Shown here: piece after piece, positions 34,038 to 38,840 of the stretch
Position numbering within the stretch: position 1 is the stretch's first letter
How the letters are laid out: the number at the start of each line of letters is the position of its first letter
Assembly: GCA_009885955.1 (NCBI GenBank)
Contig: VFJS01000028.1
Coordinates: 1 to 38,840 of the forward strand
Source: Spirochaetia bacterium
GTDB lineage: Bacteria > Spirochaetota > UBA4802 > UBA5550
DNA: 38,840 nucleotides
Direction: 5' to 3'
Notes under the pieces: model-generated
Seen by the model: the letters and a program-made list of their open reading frames with translations, nothing else
What the model was told of the DNA's origin: nothing
Database searches by the model: none
Made by a program: the position numbers and the translations under genes

Positions 34038-35966
34038 ATGTCGCTGATAAATTCGCCCGCAGAATTGGAAAAATTCAGGGAAGGCATTTTATCGAAAAGA
34101 GACCCCGATAAGCCCTGCATCACGCTCTGTTGCGGTTCCGCCTGCCATGCCTCAGGCAGCGGGGAAGTGGCGGCAAGCATTGAAGAGGAGATAAAAAAAC
34201 AGGGCTTAAGCGGCAAGGTGGACATCAGGAAGACCGGCTGCCATGGTTTTTGCGAGAGAGGACCTATCATTGTCAACCGGCCGGAGGAAATAACATATTT
34301 CCAGATAGAGCCCAAAGATGTTCCTGAAATCATCTCCCAGACAATCAAGGAGAATAAGGTCATAGACCGTCTGGTCTATACCGACCCGGGCACAGGTGAA
34401 CAGATTATTCATGAACATGAAATCCCCTTTTACAAGAACCAGGAGCGGCTGGTTTTCGGCTCCAACGGTAGCATTGATCCCAAGAGCATCGATGATTACC
34501 TGGCTATCGGAGGGTATTCGGCGCTGGTCAAATCCCTAACTGTAATGACCCCGGAACAGGTATTGGATGAAGTGAAAAAATCGAAATTGAGAGGCAGGGG
34601 CGGCGGCGGTTTTCCCACCGGGAGAAAGTGGGAAGGATCACGCAATGCCCCTGAAAAGATAAAATATGTCATCGTAAACGCAGACGAGGGGGACCCCGGG
34701 GCTTACATGGACAGAGCCCTCCTTGAAGGAAATCCTCACGCCGTGCTGGAGGGATTGACTATTGGAGCTTATGCCATCGGTTCCCATGAGGGCTACATCT
34801 ATGTCCGGCAGGAATACCCCATGGCAGTTGAGAATGTGACCCTTGCGATTAAACAGGCTGAGGATTACGGCCTTCTCGGAAAAAATATTCTCGGCACCGG
34901 TTTCGATTTCATTGTCAAGGTGCACCAGGGTGCAGGCGCTTTTGTCTGCGGTGAATCGAGCGCTCTCATGACCGCCCTTGAAGGCAGGGCTGGGGAGCCA
35001 AGGCCGAAATATATCCGATCAAACATCAAGGGCCTCTGGGACAGGCCGAGCGTTTTAAATAATGTGGAGACATGGGCAAACGTGCCTCTCATCATAAACA
35101 AAGGCGCTGAATGGTTTGCCGGTATCGGTACTGATGAGAGCAAGGGGACGAAGATTTTTTCCCTCGTGGGAAAGATAACCAATACCGGCCTTGTGGAAGT
35201 TCCCATGGGTATGACACTGAGAGATATTATATACAAGATCGGCGGCGGAATACCGGGCGGCAAGAAGTTCAAAGCGGTGCAGACAGGCGGGCCGTCGGGA
35301 GGATGCATCCCTGAGGATCAGCTTGATCTCCAGGTGGGTTTTGATGAACTCACCAGGGCCGGTTCTATGATGGGATCGGGCGGCATGATCGTTATGGATG
35401 AAGATACCTGCATGGTGGATGTATCAAGATACTTCCTCGACTTCCTCACCGATGAATCGTGCGGGAAATGCGTACCATGCCGTGAAGGAATGAGGCAGAT
35501 GCTCAAGATACTCACGAATATCACCATGGGCAGGGGAAAAGACGGCGACATAAAGCTGCTGGAGGAATTATCCGAAGTTCTGGGAGATGCCTCGCTCTGC
35601 GCACTTGGCAGGACTGCGCCGAATCCTTTTTTAAGTACCCTCAAGTATTTCAGGAGCGAGTACGAAGCCCATATCCGGGACAAGAAGTGTCCGGCCCTGA
35701 CCTGCAAGGAACTCATATCGTTCTACATAGACCCGGACAAATGCAATGCCTGCACCATATGCTATAAGCAATGCCCATCAGATGCCATCATCGGGGGTAA
35801 GAACATGATTCATATCGTGGACCAGGTGAAATGCACAAAGTGCGGGACCTGCTTTGAAGTCTGTCCCCAGCGCTTTGGCGCTGTGATGAAGATTTCAGGC
35901 GAGCCTGTTCCGCCTCCTCTCCCTGAGGAGAAAAGAGCTTTTACCAGGAAGGCAAAAGAAAAATGA
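34038..35966 (+). CDS. bamH: BamH, NuoF-like NAD(H)/FMN subunit
   Basis: A 642-residue flavoprotein. Residues 25-90 are a thioredoxin-like 2Fe-2S domain (C31 or C32, C36, C68, C72). The NuoF core begins about 157, with the FMN/NADH motif KLRGRGGGGFPTGRKW (183-198) and NADEGDPGAYMDR. The 4Fe-4S motif SCGKCVPCREGM is near 475. Two C-terminal ferredoxin motifs (CNACTICYKQCP and CTKCGTCFEVCP, about 570-615) complete it. It is the site where NAD(H) exchanges electrons with the Bam complex. It ends overlapping the bamI start (ATGA). Confidence 0.95.
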   Translation: MSLINSPAELEKFREGILSKRDPDKPCITLCCGSACHASGSGEVAASIEEEIKKQGLSGKVDIRKTGCHGFCERGPIIVNRPEEITYFQIEPKDVPEIISQTIKENKVIDRLVYTDPGTGEQIIHEHEIPFYKNQERLVFGSNGSIDPKSIDDYLAIGGYSALVKSLTVMTPEQVLDEVKKSKLRGRGGGGFPTGRKWEGSRNAPEKIKYVIVNADEGDPGAYMDRALLEGNPHAVLEGLTIGAYAIGSHEGYIYVRQEYPMAVENVTLAIKQAEDYGLLGKNILGTGFDFIVKVHQGAGAFVCGESSALMTALEGRAGEPRPKYIRSNIKGLWDRPSVLNNVETWANVPLIINKGAEWFAGIGTDESKGTKIFSLVGKITNTGLVEVPMGMTLRDIIYKIGGGIPGGKKFKAVQTGGPSGGCIPEDQLDLQVGFDELTRAGSMMGSGGMIVMDEDTCMVDVSRYFLDFLTDESCGKCVPCREGMRQMLKILTNITMGRGKDGDIKLLEELSEVLGDASLCALGRTAPNPFLSTLKYFRSEYEAHIRDKKCPALTCKELISFYIDPDKCNACTICYKQCPSDAIIGGKNMIHIVDQVKCTKCGTCFEVCPQRFGAVMKISGEPVPPPLPEEKRAFTRKAKEK

Positions 35967-36577
35967 GTGATATCATATTAACCATTGACGGAAAAGAAGT
36001 TTCAGCCGGGGAAGGGAGCACGATTCTTGAGGCTGCGCGAAGCGTCGGGATAAAGATTCCCACCCTCTGCAACCATGAAAAACTGGAGCCCTACGGCGGC
36101 TGCCGGATATGCACCGTGGAAGCAGAGGGCCGCGGCGGGACACAGTTGGTTGCGGCCTGCCTTTACCCGGTGGAAAAAAACCTGGTCGTGAGGACCAGGT
36201 CCGTGAAGGTGGACAGGATACGAAAAATGATTCTTGAATTATTGCTCGCCCACGCCCCGGATTCCATGGAAATGCAGGATCTTATGAAAGAGTATGGAGC
36301 TGACAGGAACCGTTTTGAAAAAGAGGCATCATTCTGCATTCATTGCGGCCTGTGCGTCCGGTACTGTGCTGAGGTGAAGAAGGCGAACGCCGTGGGATTC
36401 ATTGACAGAGGGACAAGGCGGGAGATAAGTTTCATCCCGGAGATAGCATCGAGTGAGTGCTGGAACTGCAAGGAATGTTTTCCTTTATGCCCGACATCGG
36501 CACTGCAGGCAGCGTATGTCCTGACGGAAGCGTTAAATTCACTCACCCATCCCTTCAGGCACGGGCCCGAGGAATAA
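35963..36577 (+). CDS. bamI: BamI, NuoG-like iron-sulphur subunit
   Basis: A 204-residue short NuoG/HoxU-like protein. The N-terminal 2Fe-2S ferredoxin fold has C36, C47, C50 and C66. Two 4Fe-4S motifs follow, C125/C128/C131/C135 and C166/C169/C172/C176. It lacks the molybdopterin domain of full NuoG, as expected for BamI. Its ATG overlaps the bamH stop by four bases. It should pass electrons between BamH and the HdrA-like BamE. Confidence 0.93.
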   Translation: MSDIILTIDGKEVSAGEGSTILEAARSVGIKIPTLCNHEKLEPYGGCRICTVEAEGRGGTQLVAACLYPVEKNLVVRTRSVKVDRIRKMILELLLAHAPDSMEMQDLMKEYGADRNRFEKEASFCIHCGLCVRYCAEVKKANAVGFIDRGTRREISFIPEIASSECWNCKECFPLCPTSALQAAYVLTEALNSLTHPFRHGPEE

Positions 36578-36597
36578 GGAATGAGCGGAGCGGATTT

Positions 36598-37212
36598 TTG
36601 ATTAAGATAGCAATTGTCGGAGCCCCCTCCACGGGGAAGACCGTTGTTGCCAGGAGACTGGCCAATACGCTGGGCATGCTGGGCTACCAGGCCGATCATG
36701 TTTTAGAATATGCAAGGACCTATCTTTTCCGCTATATAAAGCCTGTGATAGGAAAGAGACAGGATCTTCTGGACCAGGTGATGATCTACCATGGCCAGAA
36801 GCGCAGGGAAGAGGATTTGAAACATTGTGATTTTGTGATCTGCGACTCTGCAACCTTTATCCCCTTTATTTTTGCCGGCCATAATGGGTATGAGCTTGAT
36901 GATCCCAGGGAGGTCATGGTAGTCCATAAATTATATAAATGGTCATTATCTGATGTCACCGGTTACAATTTTATTTTTTATCTGCCGCCGAATATTGAGT
37001 ACAAACCAGAAGATGCCAGGTGGAAGGTCTCCACGGTCGATGAAAGGGGGGATATTGCCCGCCGCATTGAGAACTACCTGCTCGATATCAAATATCCTTT
37101 TCACCGGGTTGAAGGGGAAACCCCGGTGGATAGGGAGAAAACCATGCTTGATATTCTGTTGCTAAGCAACAATGAGCTGAAGGAAAAACTGGACAGGTTG
37201 TCACGGGGATAA
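36598..37212 (+). CDS. NadR-like P-loop NTPase (AAA_28 type)
   Basis: A 204-residue protein with the P-loop GAPSTGKTVVARRLA (8-22) at the N terminus and the Walker-B-like region FVICDSATFIPFIFAGH (about 78-95). The pattern resembles the ribosylnicotinamide kinase domain of NadR and other AAA_28 proteins. The start is TTG 36598 (a GGAG lies about ten bases upstream); earlier ATGs run through bamI. It follows bamI by 20 bases, so it is the last gene of the operon. It is not one of the standard bam genes. Roles in cofactor supply (NAD precursor phosphorylation) or complex maturation are possible. Confidence 0.7.
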   Translation: MIKIAIVGAPSTGKTVVARRLANTLGMLGYQADHVLEYARTYLFRYIKPVIGKRQDLLDQVMIYHGQKRREEDLKHCDFVICDSATFIPFIFAGHNGYELDDPREVMVVHKLYKWSLSDVTGYNFIFYLPPNIEYKPEDARWKVSTVDERGDIARRIENYLLDIKYPFHRVEGETPVDREKTMLDILLLSNNELKEKLDRLSRG

Positions 37213-37746
37213 CCCTGATATGTAGTGCGGGTTGACACCCGCGATTGGACAGCAAGCAGCCTGCCGCACGGTGCAGGTTGACACCCGCAATGTTTTGTCC
37301 CGGTGTCCGGGGACTGGAACTTGATAGGGTGCGTCTCCCGACGGCCGCCGTCGCAAAGCCAATTGCGACCTCCTGTCGCGGCTTTGCATTCGAACATCCT
37401 GTTCAGCACCTATCGACCCCCGCGTCGCTCGCTCAGGCGCCGCGAGGGGCAGTAGCTTTTTAGGGCATCCTGCCCTGCCACTGCATTAGCTCATCCGTGA
37501 GCGTCGCTGGCTCGGTGGAAGCCGCATCGTGCGGCCCACCTCGCCGCCGTCATCCGTGACAGCGGGGATAGAATTCATGTAACTGTTCTGCATGTCATTC
37601 GGATGATATATGCATCTTGATACATGATGTTTTTAATTCCAGCTCAGTCACAGAATGTGACAATCCCCGCGTCCCCGCTCAGCCGCAACGGGGTCTGTAT
37701 GAAGAGCTTTCTCATCATATAAATGTGCCTCTGTCATCCATGAATT
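37213..37746. other. Gene-poor GC-rich intergenic region with short repeats
   Basis: No convincing gene is visible. A perfect hairpin GCGGGT-TGAC-ACCCGC is at 37227-37242, and a second copy of GGTTGACACCCGC begins at 37276, but neither has a T tract, so they are not obvious terminators. A 31-bp repeat at 37290-37320 recurs at 38588. Short reading frames here have skewed composition and overlap in several frames, and I treat them as chance. Confidence 0.6.
37290..37320. repeat. Intergenic repeat, copy 1
   Basis: This copy begins ATGTTTTGTCCCGG and ends GGGACTGGAAC. It is nearly the same as 38588-38617. It is followed by an interrupted inverted pair (GATAGGGTGC near 37323 and GCACCTATC near 37407) and then CCCCGCGTC. 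Confidence 0.6.
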
Positions 37747-37770
37747 ATGCCCCATGGGCAAACTGTGATA

Positions 37771-37965
37771 ATGAATGTATGGGCATTCGTTTTACTTGGC
37801 GAGGTCATATATGGGTTGGCTCTCATTGGAATTTTTTTAGATGTATGGGGATGGGTTGTTAGGCTAATACTTGGTTTGTTACACTTATCATTGTACAGCT
37901 TGTGGCCTGGTTTTTATTCTCAGGGGATGATATTATTTCCGAGCTTTGAAATAATTATTTCTTGA
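37771..37965 (+). CDS. Possible small membrane protein
   Basis: A 64-residue frame (MNVWAFVLLGEVIYGLAL at the N terminus) with two hydrophobic stretches, about residues 4-22 and 27-45, and a mildly hydrophobic C terminus. No family is recognised. No strong ribosome site lies before ATG 37771, and another start is possible at 37747. It may be a gene or a degraded fragment of a longer membrane protein. Confidence 0.25.
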   Translation: MNVWAFVLLGEVIYGLALIGIFLDVWGWVVRLILGLLHLSLYSLWPGFYSQGMILFPSFEIIIS

Positions 37966-37992
37966 CATATCTATTTCTCTACGCAATACATT
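37962..37992 (+). promoter_or_regulatory. Promoter of DUF4160-DUF2442 pair
   Basis: TTGACA at 37962-37967 followed after 19 bases by TACATT (37987-37992). The spacing is a little long. The gene starts about 50 bases later. Confidence 0.42.
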
Positions 37993-38041
37993 TATTAAAA
38001 AATATTTTTTAATAATTTACTGCAAATTTTAAGGATGCACA

Positions 38042-38308
38042 ATGCCTACAATATCTATGTTCTATGGAATTATTATCCGCATGTATACCGGAAAAGGAGA
38101 GCATAATCCGCCCCATTTTCACGCATATTATCAGGATTGTACCATTTTGGTTAATATAAATAAATGTGAAATATATGAAGGACAATTCCCTAAAAAGGAA
38201 GAACGGCTTGTCCTCGCATGGGCTGAATTACATAAAGATGAATTGCTTGCCGACTGGGAACTTGCTTCCCATGGTGAATCTCCATTTAAAATTGAGCCGC
38301 TCAAATAA
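38042..38308 (+). CDS. DUF4160 protein, probable toxin-antitoxin component
   Basis: An 88-residue protein with the DUF4160 signature MPTISMFYGIIIRMY, then EHNPPHFHAYY and WAELHKDELLADWELA. DUF4160 genes are usually followed by a DUF2442 gene, as here, and the pair is thought to be a toxin-antitoxin-like module; the biochemical action is not known to me. The ATG is preceded by AAGGA. The next gene starts 10 bases after its stop. Confidence 0.82.
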   Translation: MPTISMFYGIIIRMYTGKGEHNPPHFHAYYQDCTILVNINKCEIYEGQFPKKEERLVLAWAELHKDELLADWELASHGESPFKIEPLK

Positions 38309-38318
38309 GGAGATACAT

Positions 38319-38555
38319 ATGCATGTAAGAATTAAATCGGTCAGGCCAATGAAGGATTATAAATTAATGCTCACTTTTATAAATGATGAACAAAAAATAT
38401 TCGATATGAACCCATATCTTGACACTGGAATATTTTCCGAGCTTAAGGATACTGCGGTTTTCCAAAGTGTTCATGTCACTTTTGACACCATTGAATGGTC
38501 TAATGGAGCTGATCTGTGCCCGGAAATTCTTTACTCGGAAAGTGTATCGGCATAG
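38319..38555 (+). CDS. DUF2442 protein, partner of DUF4160
   Basis: A 78-residue protein with the DUF2442 pattern (HVRIKSVRPMKDYKLMLTF, then FDMNPYLDTGIFSELKD and IEWSNGADLCPEILY). AAGGAG at 38307-38312 overlaps the stop of the DUF4160 gene and gives a well-spaced start at ATG 38319. An earlier in-frame ATG at 38166 lies inside the upstream gene and is not likely. It is probably the antitoxin or binding partner. Confidence 0.82.
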   Translation: MHVRIKSVRPMKDYKLMLTFINDEQKIFDMNPYLDTGIFSELKDTAVFQSVHVTFDTIEWSNGADLCPEILYSESVSA

Positions 38556-38587
38556 ATGAGGTTTCTTTATACGGGCTGCCGTCCGAG

Positions 38588-38684
38588 ATGTTTTGTCCCG
38601 GGGGCCGGGACTGGAACATGTTAAGGGGTTTTTGGACGAAAACCCCTTAACAATCCCCGCGTCCACCTGCGGAGGGCTGCTTTT
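38588..38684. repeat. Intergenic repeat, copy 2, with perfect hairpin
   Basis: The first 30 bases match 37290-37320. Then comes a strong palindrome GTTAAGGGGTTTT (38620-38632), six bases, AAAACCCCTTAAC (38639-38651), followed by ATCCCCGCGTCC and CTGCTTTT. The hairpin lacks a usual T tract, and the stem sequence differs from copy 1. Confidence 0.6.
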
Positions 38685-38736
38685 AGTAATCAAAAACTAC
38701 ATGCATCGCCTGCGGATGCTCATCCTGAGCAGTCCT

Positions 38737-38840
38737 GTAGAGTAGAACCCGGATCCCCCCAATAATGAGTTTCACCGGGCCCCCTCGTCAAACCGTACGT
38801 GCGGTTTTCCCGCATACGGCTTTCCTATGAATTTCATCTC
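38737..38840 (-). mobile_element. Group II intron, 3' end (domains V and VI), cut by window edge
   Basis: On the minus strand, 38823-38790 reads as the 34-nt domain V hairpin: AAGCCGTATGCGG, GAAA tetraloop, CCGCACGTACGGTT. It is followed by a domain VI-like hairpin (CCCGG and CCGGG arms, about 38780-38747) and a CTACTCTAC terminus at about 38745-38737. These are the 3' landmarks of a bacterial group II intron. The remainder, possibly with a reverse transcriptase/maturase, would lie beyond 38840. The exact end is inferred. Confidence 0.75.

Noticed and set aside
25675-36577. Genetic code with UGA as sense codon
   Set aside because: bamB, bamC, bamF, several other genes and many overlaps (TGATG, ATGA) end with UGA as a normal stop.
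37227-37242. Hairpin after the bam operon as a terminator
   Set aside because: Perfect stem but no T tract follows; it is also part of a repeated GGTTGACACCCGC sequence.
37245-37862. Short reading frames in the GC-rich intergenic region
   Set aside because: Odd composition, no ribosome sites, no recognised domains, and overlap in different frames.
1-38840. CRISPR arrays, tRNA or rRNA genes
   Set aside because: No regularly spaced direct repeats and no tRNA or rRNA signatures were noticed on either strand by eye; a tRNAscan or Rfam search was not possible.

Overview
The window is a bacterial chromosome segment, most likely from an anaerobic member of the Spirochaetota. This assignment is an inference. 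It rests on the run scpB-pheA-tyrA-cmk-rpsA-TPR-rpmF-rnc-nudix-aroB-STAS, on MORN-repeat proteins, and on a receiver/kinase protein with an NQGxGFG-type segment of the kind I associate with spirochaetes. No rRNA or tRNA is present to settle it. Coding is dense, intergenic DNA is AT-rich, and UGA is used as an ordinary stop in many genes.

Layout. (1) 1-504: a DUF559-type endonuclease remnant between inverted repeats. (2) 504-3582, plus strand: a GT81-like glycosyltransferase, then a receiver-kinase and a receiver-Hpt protein forming a phosphorelay. (3) 3614-11434, minus strand: two MORN proteins, a DUF697/SHOCT protein, DNA ligase LigA, an exported protein, a stand-alone LigD-type 3'-phosphoesterase domain, RNase R and a coiled-coil protein. 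(4) 11663-21354, plus strand: a DNA glycosylase, then the housekeeping block of chromosome segregation, aromatic amino-acid synthesis, ribosomal proteins S1 and L32, RNase III, Nudix, AroB and STAS. (5) 21358-24533, minus strand: a TPR lipoprotein-like or exported protein, a polytopic membrane protein and an ABC ATPase, overlapping one another. (6) 24829-37212, plus strand: the centrepiece, described below. (7) 37213-38840: gene-poor repeats, a DUF4160/DUF2442 pair and the 3' end of a group II intron on the minus strand.

The centrepiece is a complete bamBCDEFGHI operon for the ATP-independent class II benzoyl-CoA reductase. BamB is the tungsten-pterin ring-reducing subunit and BamC its ferredoxin-like partner. 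BamD is HdrB/C-like, BamE is a double HdrA-like flavoprotein and BamF is MvhD-like. BamG, BamH and BamI are NuoE-, NuoF- and NuoG-like. Together they are expected to couple reduction of benzoyl-CoA to flavin-based electron bifurcation with NAD(H), ferredoxin or another carrier. Two genes, bamE and bamF, each contain one in-frame UGA at a position normally occupied by Cys. Each UGA is followed by a hairpin at bacterial SECIS spacing, so both are read here as selenoproteins that automatic annotation would split or truncate.

Upstream of the operon lie a small AbrB-like/DUF2080 protein and a GNAT acetyltransferase. Their promoter and the bam promoter carry nearly the same 21-bp tandem palindrome, TATAGCTA-N3-TATAGCTATA (19 of 21 positions identical). 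This suggests a local regulatory circuit for aromatic-compound metabolism. A NadR-like P-loop NTPase gene ends the operon. The ligase, hydratase, dehydrogenase and ring hydrolase of benzoate degradation (BamY, BamR, BamQ, BamA) and the Sec machinery are not in the window and would have to be elsewhere.
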